13,950 nucleotides of DNA. Source: JBBAFS01 sp041655255. Lineage in GTDB: Bacteria; Spirochaetota; Spirochaetia; Sphaerochaetales; Sphaerochaetaceae. A program made the position numbers and the translations under genes. The stretch spans positions 1-13,950 of the forward strand of contig JBBAFS010000043.1 of NCBI GenBank assembly GCA_041655255.1, written 5' to 3'. The notes under the pieces are model-generated. The model saw only the letters and a list, made by a program, of their open reading frames with translations. It searched no databases and was not told the origin of the DNA. Positions 6,169 through 13,704 of the stretch are shown one piece after another (within the stretch, counting starts at the first letter, position 1; the number at the start of each line of letters is the position of its first letter).

Positions 6169-7275
6169 ATGAAAAAAAGAGGAATATTGTTTTTTGTTGT
6201 GTTCATCCTAGTTGTGAATCTTTTTGCTCTTGAACCAGCAGTGCGGTTTGTTGAACCACTGAGGAGAATCACTTCAAAACCGGCAGTTTCTTATGGTCCA
6301 ACTATAGTTATTGAAAATAGGACGGGGTTTACACTTACTCACATCGATCTTTTTAGTTACGATATGGCAATGAAAGAGAAAACCTTTCATAATCTTCTTG
6401 AAGGTGACCCTCTAGTACACGATTCTTTTAGAGAAATTACATTAGAGAATGTTCCTCTTCTTAACAAAGAACTACGCAAAAAAGATAGTACGCTATTTAT
6501 CCTAAATGCAATCGATGATTCAGGAGATTCGTATTACAAGTTATTTGATCCACAAAGAGATGGGTGGAATATCATCCTGAGCTTAGATGATTATGATCAG
6601 TATTATGACTATGCTTCTGATTATGTTCCCTCTGAAAAAGAGCTCGTCATTGCCAACGAGACTTTCTTCCCTTTCACTGAATTGTATATCACCGATAACG
6701 CCCTGTATGAACAAGAGATGCTACAAGGAAGTACGTTTTACTCTGGTTCAGCTCTTATCATCGATACAGAGGCATTTCCCGATCTCTTTAATCCACCACG
6801 AGAGTTAGCAATTTACCTTGTCGATAGCGATGGCGATTACGTCTACACCCCGTATAACCCATCTACAGATGGTCAATTTGTGACATTTTTCTTCGATGAT
6901 TTGTATGGTGACGAATATGCGAGTATTGAGATTACAAACACTAGTGGTTTAGATATCTGGTATCTTTATTTGGTGACCAAAGAGATGTATGTAAACGGCG
7001 ATACGGGTGAAGACTTGCTTGATTATTACATCTTCTACTCACAAGAGACTCTTACTCTTTACCCATTTGAGGTCGATTATCTCTATGAGGCTCTTTATGG
7101 TGATGAAGATCTTTATTTCATCTTTGTCGATATTGAAGGCAATAGTTATACCCAAAAGTGGAATCCTCTGTACGATGAGTGGAGAATCGACTTATTCCCT
7201 CCGCTAGATGATATCTCTCATTTTTCTAAAGAGGAGTTATACCAACTGCTAGAGCAATATCTTATAGGGATGTAG
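6169..7275 (+). CDS. Secreted acidic protein with three tandem ~90-residue repeats, unknown function
   Basis: 368 residues. The signal peptide (MKKRGILFFVVFILVVNLFA) has probable cleavage after A20; there is no Cys there, so it is not a lipoprotein. After a short linker come three diverged copies of one unit, at about 45-142, 158-244 and 252-348. Each opens with a strand of the form hxIxNxT (TIVIENRTG, ELVIANETF, SIEITNTSG) followed by an aromatic strand. Each then has a long middle, a D-x-G-x-x-Y motif (DDSGDSYY, DSDGDYVY, DIEGNSYT), a 'NP..D-W/Q' motif, and an acidic DD end. It is very rich in Asp, Glu and Tyr. The pattern suggests beta-sandwich modules, perhaps calcium-binding, on the cell surface or in the periplasm; that is inference. 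ATG 6169 has AGGAGG at ideal distance. I do not recognise the family. Confidence 0.75.
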   Translation: MKKRGILFFVVFILVVNLFALEPAVRFVEPLRRITSKPAVSYGPTIVIENRTGFTLTHIDLFSYDMAMKEKTFHNLLEGDPLVHDSFREITLENVPLLNKELRKKDSTLFILNAIDDSGDSYYKLFDPQRDGWNIILSLDDYDQYYDYASDYVPSEKELVIANETFFPFTELYITDNALYEQEMLQGSTFYSGSALIIDTEAFPDLFNPPRELAIYLVDSDGDYVYTPYNPSTDGQFVTFFFDDLYGDEYASIEITNTSGLDIWYLYLVTKEMYVNGDTGEDLLDYYIFYSQETLTLYPFEVDYLYEALYGDEDLYFIFVDIEGNSYTQKWNPLYDEWRIDLFPPLDDISHFSKEELYQLLEQYLIGM

Positions 7276-7311
7276 TTGTTATCATAGAATCAAATTGTTA
7301 CACTCTCTTTT

Positions 7312-8601
7312 ATGGTGAATCCACTTCCAATACACAAAGCTCAGCAGTATGCCCTTGAGATGCAACAGCAGTTTGATCAGCACAGAGCTCTCGATTATCA
7401 CACAAACAAAGAACTCTCCCTTGATCACCTTTTTGAAGATGAAAAAGGGCAGATGTTTGGTGTGTTAGTGTGTGAAGATGATCAGAAAAATGAAATAGTG
7501 TTATACGCCTTCAGTGGCCAATTTCAAAAAAGATGGAGTGTGGAAGGGTATGTGGGTCCTGCTTTTGATGAAGATGAATTTAACCGCCTTTGGGACGAAA
7601 GTAAACTCACTTTTATGGAGTATGAGAAAGAGATCCACCACCTTGAAAAAGAACAAGGAGAGGCTCTCTCAAAAAGAAAAGTGTTGTCTCAAACACTTCA
7701 AAGAGAACTTCACTCACTGTATGAATTTCACAGTATTGATCAAAAAATTTATTCACTTAAAGATATCTTTAACACCCTCAGTGTCCCTTCAGGAACGGGA
7801 GATTGTTGTGCCATTAAACTCTTTAATGAAGCATTCAAACGAAAGTTGCACCCCGTCAGTTTAGCTGAGTTTTATTATGGCCATTCTTCTTGTCACAACC
7901 ACAAAGAGTTTTACCCTCCGTGTGACCGCCGTTGTAAAGATCTCATTACCACAATGCTTGGTCTTGAGATACTGTATTTGGATGACTCTATTGTAGTGGT
8001 GAATAAACCACCCAGATTGTTAGCTGTCCCAGGAAGAGGGGAGGATAAACAAGATTCAATCTCCTACCGAGTGAAGCGCCTTTTTAGATTCTCCATTGAC
8101 CAACCTGCTGTTCACCGCCTCGATATGGATACCAGTGGTCTTATGGTCCTCTGTTTTAGCTCAGAGGCTCATCGTAATCTCTCAATACAATTTAGTTCTC
8201 GTCGAGTTGAAAAAGAGTATGTCGCTTTAGTCGAAGGGATTATCACACAAGAGCGTGGAGAGATTACCTTAGCTTTTAGATATGACCCAGAGAATAAACC
8301 TCGTCAAATATACGATCCAGTGTTAGGAAAGTGGGGAACTACAAAGTGGGAAAAAGTTCGTGTTGAACGAAGAGGGGCAAGACATGTCACTCGGTTACTT
8401 CTTCGCCCTATAGAAGGAAGGACACATCAGCTTCGTCTTCACACCTCAGATCCTAGAGGCCTAGGAACTCCTATTGTGGGTGATCGACTCTATGGAGAGG
8501 CGGGTGATGAAAAGAGGATGGCTTTACATGCATCACGTTTGAGTTTTCATCACCCCGTAACCGATGAGCTACTCACATTCGAAGTTGAAAGCGAGTTTTA
8601 A
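7312..8601 (+). CDS. RluA-family RNA pseudouridine synthase with N-terminal extension
   Basis: Isomerises uridine to pseudouridine in structured RNA (rRNA or tRNA). The catalytic domain covers about 220-429: VVNKPPRLLAVPGRG at 229-243, HRLDMDTSG at 268-276 with catalytic Asp271, EGRTHQLRLH at 368-377, and a final GDRLYG. The first ~215 residues are an extension with a helical stretch (about 95-140), then PSGTGDCCAIKL (159-170) and further Cys at 194, 204 and 208. I recall this 'PSGTGxC' extension from other long RluA relatives; its function is unknown to me, and the cysteines could bind a metal. There is no S4 domain. The target RNA cannot be deduced. The start is uncertain: no good Shine-Dalgarno precedes ATG 7312. 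It is convergent with the EamA gene, stops one base apart. Confidence 0.9.
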   Translation: MVNPLPIHKAQQYALEMQQQFDQHRALDYHTNKELSLDHLFEDEKGQMFGVLVCEDDQKNEIVLYAFSGQFQKRWSVEGYVGPAFDEDEFNRLWDESKLTFMEYEKEIHHLEKEQGEALSKRKVLSQTLQRELHSLYEFHSIDQKIYSLKDIFNTLSVPSGTGDCCAIKLFNEAFKRKLHPVSLAEFYYGHSSCHNHKEFYPPCDRRCKDLITTMLGLEILYLDDSIVVVNKPPRLLAVPGRGEDKQDSISYRVKRLFRFSIDQPAVHRLDMDTSGLMVLCFSSEAHRNLSIQFSSRRVEKEYVALVEGIITQERGEITLAFRYDPENKPRQIYDPVLGKWGTTKWEKVRVERRGARHVTRLLLRPIEGRTHQLRLHTSDPRGLGTPIVGDRLYGEAGDEKRMALHASRLSFHHPVTDELLTFEVESEF

Positions 8602-8602
8602 C

Positions 8603-9508
8603 TCACTTCTTCTTTGTATAGTTTGTCACAAATAAACCACCGATAACTAACAATGCTCCGATGGCTACTGGGACACTGAGTTTCTCTCCCAATAAGAAGA
8701 TGCCTAAAAAGATAGCAGCAATTGGTTCCATGTTTAAAAAAACTGACGCTTTTGTGCTTCCAACCACTGCAATTCCTTCGTAATACCATAAATAGGCAAT
8801 CCCAGCAGCTCCAACACTCAGATAGACAAGACTCCCTATTGCCGCTGGCGATAAAGAGGGGATAAGAGATAATGAGCCTTCAGCAATGGTAAATGGGAGT
8901 AATAAGATGACACCCATCACTGAGCCATATGTTAATAATTCAAGAGGTTTTAAAAAGAGCACTGCGTAGCGGATGATGATACTATAGACAGCCCAAGCTA
9001 ATACAGCTGCGAGCATATACCAATCTCCTACTGCGATTCCCGACTGAATTAAATGTTTGAAATTTCCATCCGTAATAGTGAGTACCGCCCCAATAATGGC
9101 CATAATTACACCAACGATCATCGGAAGGTTGAGTTTCTCTTTAAAGAGAATCCACGCAATAAGCGTCACTACCGCTGGAGTGAAGGCAAGCATAACTGAA
9201 CTACGAACAGCGGTGATTGTCTCTAAGGCGGTAAAGAGGGTAACGTTAAAGATCACGACCCCTGTAAGACTGAGAAGAAAGACCCAAATCCACCCTTTTT
9301 TAGAGACTTTTGGGAGTCCTTTATTCTTAATGGCTAAAATGGGAACCATAAAAGCGCTTGCTAATAAAAAGCGGATAAAACTTGTGGTAAATGCCGGCAG
9401 TTCTGCCGAGACAATCCGACCAGCACTCAGTGCCCCTCCCCAAATAACTGGGGCTAAAAAGAGCTTGATGAGCGTTTTAGTCTCACCGCTCTTACGAGAA
9501 TGTTCCAT
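8603..9508 (-). CDS. EamA/DMT-family permease (10 TM), second copy
   Basis: 301 residues, inner membrane. The two EamA halves, about 14-143 and 155-299, have five helices each. Hallmarks are APVIWGGALSAGRIVSAELPA with FIRFLLAS in the first half and YMLAAVLAWAVYSIIIRY plus YYEGIAVVGSTKASVFLNMEPIAAIFLG in the second. The latter is the classic YamA/RhaT-type end motif, closer to the standard EamA consensus than in the permease at 2384. The C-terminus is basic (TNYTKKK). Substrate unknown. ATG 9508 has AAGGAAG about 7 nt upstream. The promoter region has a TTGACA and two copies of a 9-bp repeat. It is divergent from the GGDEF/EAL gene. Confidence 0.92.
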   Translation of the reverse strand: MEHSRKSGETKTLIKLFLAPVIWGGALSAGRIVSAELPAFTTSFIRFLLASAFMVPILAIKNKGLPKVSKKGWIWVFLLSLTGVVIFNVTLFTALETITAVRSSVMLAFTPAVVTLIAWILFKEKLNLPMIVGVIMAIIGAVLTITDGNFKHLIQSGIAVGDWYMLAAVLAWAVYSIIIRYAVLFLKPLELLTYGSVMGVILLLPFTIAEGSLSLIPSLSPAAIGSLVYLSVGAAGIAYLWYYEGIAVVGSTKASVFLNMEPIAAIFLGIFLLGEKLSVPVAIGALLVIGGLFVTNYTKKK

Positions 9509-9530
9509 ACGTAACTTCCTTTTTGTTATC

Positions 9531-9564
9531 TACTACACTAAAGTACTACACTCGTAGTTGTCAA
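9531..9564. promoter_or_regulatory. Direct repeats and -35 in the EamA / GGDEF-EAL divergent region
   Basis: TACTACACT occurs twice (9531-9539 and 9544-9552), 13 bp apart, so on roughly the same DNA face with a small offset. On the - strand a consensus TTGACA (9559-9564) is followed 18 bp on by TAGTGT (9535-9540), inside the distal repeat. An operator controlling the EamA gene, or both genes, is a reasonable guess. Confidence 0.35.
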
Positions 9565-9636
9565 ACATTCTTGATGAAAGAGCGAGTAAAGAGTATGTTG
9601 AGCCTACCTTTGTGGGAGTATGTATTTGGAGCACGT

Positions 9637-11511
9637 ATGAATTACATCTTTGTAGATATCTTGTTTTTCTCCGTATTACTCTATCTCTTTTTTAAACGAT
9701 CAAAAGTAGCAACGCATTTGTATCTTGTAGCTTTTTTCTATGCCGCCGTCACACTCATGATGCACTTGATGGGGATTGTTCCCACCTTAGATCATGTTAT
9801 ATTATTTCGAATCCTCCATATGCTTCACCCTTTTTCGATTCTTATTCTCACATTTGTGTGGACCCACTTTCTAAGTAAGGCATATATTGATCCCCGCATA
9901 CAAAAAGGGATTACTCAAAGCCAACTCATTCTCCTTCTCTTATTTTTAGCAACAGGAATAGCTAACACAGTGTATCCACTGATGAATTCAACAGCAGAAT
10001 GTGTTGTGTGCGCTATTGGGTGTAGTTACACCCTCTCTTCAATATTGTCATTGGTGTTTTTAGCACTCAGCGCTGCTGTGTCGTATCACAACCGTCGATC
10101 GTTTCCCTCTTATCAGCAAGCCCACTTTTTAATTATCTATCTTACATTAAGTAGTGGATTAATCGCTCTTCTCTTATTTAATGAAGAGAGTCTTCTCCAC
10201 ATAGGCATCTTATTTATGCTGATTTACAATTTTTTGTACGCTAGACGTGAAAGTATGGGAGTTGATGCCCTTACCGAAGCAGGAAGCAGTCTCGCTTTTA
10301 GTGATAAATTAGCGAACATTGAACACAATCAACAACATGCAACGATTGTGGTTATCGATGTGGAGCACTTTACCCTTATTAACACCAGGTACTCCCGTGC
10401 AGCAGGGGATATGTTACTTCGTGAGTTAGCTCACTCACTGAGGACAGTAGATCATGTAAGAAAGATTTTTAATCTTGGATCGGGTCGCTTTGCCCTTCTC
10501 TTTGATCCATTAAAACAACGTGAGATTGTACGCATTGTTCGTCAGATTAACGCGATAGGAGAGACGGGGTGGGATTATCACACAAATCATCTCACATGTC
10601 ACTTTTATATCGCCATTGTAAATACCGCATCTCCGATTTCTCAGCAAGAACTCTTAAGCCACATAGATTTTACAATTACTGAATTAAAAACTCGTCGTCG
10701 TCATATGGTCATTATCTTTAACAAAAAACTCAAAGAGATTAGAGCAAGACGCTTAGATGTCCTTTCGACTATACGTAAAGCCCTTATTGATCACTCTCGA
10801 GTTGTGGTTCATTACCAACCTGTGTTTGACTCTCTTTCTAGAAAGATCATAGGAGCGGAAGCTCTTATGAGATTAGTTGACCCTGAGTTAGGTCTCATTA
10901 GTCCTGCTGAATTTATCCCAGAAGCAGAAAAAAGTGGTCTTATTGGTCCTTTAACTGAAATTCTAACTCATAAAGTGGGCTCTTTTATGCAACAGCATGC
11001 CACTAAGATGTTATTGTATGTCTCACTTAATATTTCAGCAGAAGACTTCTCGTCTCTTAATCAAATTAAAAAATTCGTATCGCACTTAGAAGAGTATGAG
11101 ATTGATCTTACTCGTATCGCTTTTGAATTTACTGAAACAGCGATTAGTGAGAAAAGTGATCAGATCTCTTTAGTCTTTGCATATCTCAAAGAGAGAGGAA
11201 TTCATATCCTTCTTGACGATTTCGGAACGGGGTATGCGAATTTACAGGCACTTGTTGAGATGCCATTTTTAGGGGTGAAAATTGATCGCAGTGTTGTAAA
11301 TAATGAGTATCATGATTACCAGCTACTTCGCCATATAGCCTACTTACTTAAAAGCTTAGACAAAAGAGTGATTGCCGAAGGGATCGAACATGAGAGACAC
11401 CTTGAGGTCATTCAACAAAGTGGTATCGAATTTGCTCAAGGGTTTTTATTTAGTCGTCCCCTCAGTGAAACTCAGTTTATTGAGTTTGTACGTCTGTATG
11501 AGGAACCTTAA
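9637..11511 (+). CDS. Membrane-bound degenerate-GGDEF / EAL protein (probable c-di-GMP phosphodiesterase)
   Basis: Likely hydrolyses the second messenger c-di-GMP at the inner membrane. Numbering from ATG 9637 (624 residues): about seven TM helices in the first ~200 residues, a degenerate GGDEF domain about 210-360, and an EAL domain about 375-624. The GGDEF signature reads GSGRF (281-285), which should abolish cyclase activity. The EAL domain keeps the metal and substrate residues: EAL at 408-410, Asn465, Glu497 in FEFTET, DD at 527-528 in LLDDFGTG, Lys548, Glu581 in AEGIE, Gln601. I prefer ATG 9637 because GGAG lies 5 nt upstream and helix 1 starts at once. The frame extends to ATG 9595, ATG 9574 and TTG 9523, but those lack ribosome-binding sites. 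The 3' end overlaps the convergent MFS gene by 35 bp. Confidence 0.9.
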   Translation: MNYIFVDILFFSVLLYLFFKRSKVATHLYLVAFFYAAVTLMMHLMGIVPTLDHVILFRILHMLHPFSILILTFVWTHFLSKAYIDPRIQKGITQSQLILLLLFLATGIANTVYPLMNSTAECVVCAIGCSYTLSSILSLVFLALSAAVSYHNRRSFPSYQQAHFLIIYLTLSSGLIALLLFNEESLLHIGILFMLIYNFLYARRESMGVDALTEAGSSLAFSDKLANIEHNQQHATIVVIDVEHFTLINTRYSRAAGDMLLRELAHSLRTVDHVRKIFNLGSGRFALLFDPLKQREIVRIVRQINAIGETGWDYHTNHLTCHFYIAIVNTASPISQQELLSHIDFTITELKTRRRHMVIIFNKKLKEIRARRLDVLSTIRKALIDHSRVVVHYQPVFDSLSRKIIGAEALMRLVDPELGLISPAEFIPEAEKSGLIGPLTEILTHKVGSFMQQHATKMLLYVSLNISAEDFSSLNQIKKFVSHLEEYEIDLTRIAFEFTETAISEKSDQISLVFAYLKERGIHILLDDFGTGYANLQALVEMPFLGVKIDRSVVNNEYHDYQLLRHIAYLLKSLDKRVIAEGIEHERHLEVIQQSGIEFAQGFLFSRPLSETQFIEFVRLYEEP

Positions 11512-12700
11512 TCGAAGCGGCAAACAAGGTGTTCACTAAGCCTAACAGTGCCGATAAGCTAAAGAGGACTTCAATACCAGTTACTTTCCAAATATATCCA
11601 CCAAGAAGAGCGATAATCACACTGATGAGGTGATTCACCGACACTCCTGCTGTAAGAGTAGAGGTAAGTTCTTCATGGTTTGAGGCAATATCTTGGACAT
11701 AGACAGCTGAGGCCATACTCGCTAAGGAGATCACTGAATCTAATACAAAGTTGATACACACTACAATAAAAGCGACATTGTGACTAAATAAGTGGTGACT
11801 AAAGCCGTAAAAAAAACAGACCACCATAAGCAGTAATGTGTCAGTGACCATTACTATTTTATACCCAAGGCGGTCGATGATTTTTCCAATGAGAGGGCTA
11901 AAGAGCATTCCAAAGATTGCACACATGGCTAGTAGGAGTGAAATCACTGTAGCATCAGCACCGTAATAGAGAATTAACACATATGGGGCAAAGGTAATAA
12001 AGACTTGCTTACGAGCACCATAAAAGACTTCTAAACCATAATACTTTCCATACTTTTTATCTAAGTAGAGGCGTTGACGCTTTACCGTCTTCCCATGGTC
12101 TTTCATTGCAAAGGCAATCAGTGTAGCTAATAACATTAATAGTGAAGCGACAAAGAAGATGGCTTTAAAACTTCTGATATCTGTATTACCCCACCCATAT
12201 TTAGCAAAAATGACAAATAAGAGGGAGACTAATACATAGCCAATAATATTACCTAAGTTATTCATGGCACTGGTAAAGCCCAGTGCTGCTCCGCCTTTAC
12301 CTTGTTGGGCCATATGAAGGCTCATTGAGTTTTTAAGTGGAAGAATCAGGTGTTCTCCTAGTGAGTAGATTACCATCAATAATACGACGATGAACTTACC
12401 TGTCCCTGCAATAAACAACCCCACTGTCCCCACTAACATAATAGCTGAACCTAACTTAAATACTTTTGTCTCACTAAAGCGATATAACGTAGCTAAGATG
12501 AAAATGAGCAAAAGACCAGGGAGTTCACGAAAGAACTCAACAATCCCTCGCTCAAATTCATTAATGTGGACTAGTTGTGCGAGGTAGTTATCTTGAACCC
12601 CTTTATATAAGCCGTATGCAAGGCCCGTAAGGATAATGACTGAAAGGAAACGAAGCACACGATGATCATCAGTAAAAATAGAAAAGATTTTTTTGTTCAT
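11477..12700 (-). CDS. Major facilitator superfamily (MFS) permease
   Basis: 407 residues with about twelve hydrophobic segments in two six-helix halves, joined by a basic loop near 200-225 (MKDHGKTVKRQRLYLDKKYG). The second half has a clear MFS loop motif, GMLFSPLIGKIIDRLGYKIVM. The first helix and the FRELPGLLLIFILA segment are hydrophobic and unbroken, so the gene looks intact. The substrate is not inferable; the family moves sugars, drugs, metabolites or nucleosides. ATG 12700 is preceded by GGAG at a 9-nt spacing. A good promoter lies just upstream, between it and the stop of the preceding - strand gene, so it probably has its own start. Its last 35 bp are antisense to the end of the EAL gene. 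Confidence 0.9.
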   Translation of the reverse strand: MNKKIFSIFTDDHRVLRFLSVIILTGLAYGLYKGVQDNYLAQLVHINEFERGIVEFFRELPGLLLIFILATLYRFSETKVFKLGSAIMLVGTVGLFIAGTGKFIVVLLMVIYSLGEHLILPLKNSMSLHMAQQGKGGAALGFTSAMNNLGNIIGYVLVSLLFVIFAKYGWGNTDIRSFKAIFFVASLLMLLATLIAFAMKDHGKTVKRQRLYLDKKYGKYYGLEVFYGARKQVFITFAPYVLILYYGADATVISLLLAMCAIFGMLFSPLIGKIIDRLGYKIVMVTDTLLLMVVCFFYGFSHHLFSHNVAFIVVCINFVLDSVISLASMASAVYVQDIASNHEELTSTLTAGVSVNHLISVIIALLGGYIWKVTGIEVLFSLSALLGLVNTLFAASIKVPHTDVQTQ

Positions 12701-12723
12701 ACGGAGTTACTCCAATAGCGAAG

Positions 12724-12752
12724 ATGATGAACCCTTACATAGAGAGTGTCAA
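12724..12752 (-). promoter_or_regulatory. Promoter of the MFS gene
   Basis: Read leftward, a consensus TTGACA (12747-12752) and CATCAT (12724-12729) are 17 bp apart. The -35 abuts the TAA (12753-12755) of the upstream gene. Predicted start about 17 nt before the ATG. Confidence 0.5.
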
Positions 12753-13241
12753 TTAGAGAAGGTGCTTATTGGCCAATTCTTTAGAGCGAATGTGGACAAC
12801 TTTCTCACCCTCTACGTGCCAATACAATTCAAGTAACACTACTCTCCAATCATCATTTGCACACTCAAAAGAGAGAGAAGAAGATGAACTAGTTCCCAAG
12901 TAGATACCACATGAGTGTGGAAATAGTGCATCACTCTCTTTTTGGATTTGAATGTTATGAGTTATCATCTCACACAATGAGAGCCACCTTGCATCTTGTG
13001 ATACAAGATAGAGGTGGTTTGATTCACAGGAAAGTGTATCAAATGTGACAGGACTCACCATGAGAGGAAATGTGGGAAGAGAGGGAATTTCTTTACTCCA
13101 CAAAAGGGGAATCAGTGGAGTAACAGCTAAAGCTCTTATATCTTCACTTGTTTTAAAAAGTGATCTTTGAATAGATCGAATCTGAGCAGTTGCTGAAACA
13201 GAGAGGCTTAAAGCTAAGAGGTGAGAGTGGTACTCTTTCAT
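12753..13241 (-). CDS. Uncharacterised protein, possibly a degenerate 2H/LigT-fold protein
   Basis: 162 residues, no signal peptide or TM helix. I do not recognise it firmly. The order of elements resembles 2H phosphoesterases (LigT/2'-5' RNA ligase-like). There is an N-terminal strand HLLALSLSV and a helix SATAQIRSIQRSL. Next comes PLMVSPVTFDTLSCESNHLYLVSQDARWLSLCEMIT, broken here for reading as PLMVSPVTFD (59-68) and NHLYLVSQ (75-82). FPHSCGIYL (107-115) stands where FxPHxTLxR usually occurs, and a final strand LLELYWHVEG (136-145). The second HxT/S motif is altered (HSCG) and the first is not visible, so catalysis is doubtful. A serine run TSSSSSLS lies at 117-124. The frame extends to a TTG at 13292, but ATG 13241 has AGGA at 8 nt and is preferred. 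It is divergent from rpmB. Confidence 0.5.
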   Translation of the reverse strand: MKEYHSHLLALSLSVSATAQIRSIQRSLFKTSEDIRALAVTPLIPLLWSKEIPSLPTFPLMVSPVTFDTLSCESNHLYLVSQDARWLSLCEMITHNIQIQKESDALFPHSCGIYLGTSSSSSLSFECANDDWRVVLLELYWHVEGEKVVHIRSKELANKHLL

Positions 13242-13312
13242 CTCCTCTATCCTAAAAAAGGGGGATAAAAAAGGCAAGAGTCGATATAACAAGGAGTTTA
13301 CCCCCTGAGGTA

Positions 13313-13341
13313 TTTACACATCTTTGTAATTTTGGTATCTT
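13313..13341 (+). promoter_or_regulatory. Promoter of rpmB
   Basis: TTTACA (13313-13318), a 17-bp spacer and TATCTT (13336-13341), predicting a start near 13348 and a leader of about 57 nt. The leader contains a GC-rich self-complementary AGGGCCCT that could fold. Confidence 0.5.
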
Positions 13342-13404
13342 TCATCACGTTATGGGCTTAAGGGCCCTCCTGATTTGAATGCTAATGATAAGGTGGATAT
13401 AGAG

Positions 13405-13635
13405 ATGGCACGCAGATGTGAAATTTGTGGAAAAGGGACTGTGAGCGGAAACATCGTTCCCCGCAAAGGACAAGCAAAAAAGAAAGGTGGAGTCGGTCAA
13501 CATATTGGTGTAACCAAGAAACGGACTTTCATGCCCAATATTATCAGTGTAAAAACTCAAGATAAAGGTACTACTCGAACAGTAAAAGTATGCACACGTT
13601 GTTTACGTAGTGGCCGGGTTCAAAAAGTGGTGTAG
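13405..13635 (+). CDS. rpmB: 50S ribosomal protein L28 (bL28, zinc-ribbon form)
   Basis: A 76-residue basic protein of the large ribosomal subunit. It begins MARRCEICGKGTVSGN, continues with the insert RKGQAKKKGGVGQ that I associate with spirochaete L28, then KRTFMPN and KVCTRCLRSGRVQKVV. Two CxxC pairs (C5/C8, C63/C66) make it a zinc-binding type, not the Cys-less form induced on zinc starvation in some bacteria. The open frame reaches an ATG at 13375, but the family start is MARR at 13405, with AAGGTGG about 8 nt upstream. It has its own promoter and a strong terminator, so it is a single-gene unit. The sequence looks intact. Confidence 0.97.
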   Translation: MARRCEICGKGTVSGNIVPRKGQAKKKGGVGQHIGVTKKRTFMPNIISVKTQDKGTTRTVKVCTRCLRSGRVQKVV

Positions 13636-13661
13636 TATCACCATAACACTGGTACAACCAG

Positions 13662-13686
13662 AAAAGAGCCCGCTGGGCTCTTTTTT
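13662..13686 (+). terminator. Rho-independent terminator of rpmB
   Basis: GAGCCC (13666-13671), loop GCT, GGGCTC (13675-13680), then TTTTTT (13681-13686). Flanking A and T bases extend the stem. It lies 26 nt after the L28 stop. Confidence 0.92.
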
Positions 13687-13704
13687 AATATGCGGAGATG
13701 AGTT

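Noticed and set aside
9057..9557. 166-codon + strand frame antisense to the second EamA gene
   Set aside because: The opposite strand encodes a full EamA permease with all expected helices; the frame has no family resemblance.
13375..13404. Ten extra N-terminal codons on L28
   Set aside because: The family begins at MARR; the upstream codons have no counterpart, and AAGGTGG fits the ATG at 13405.
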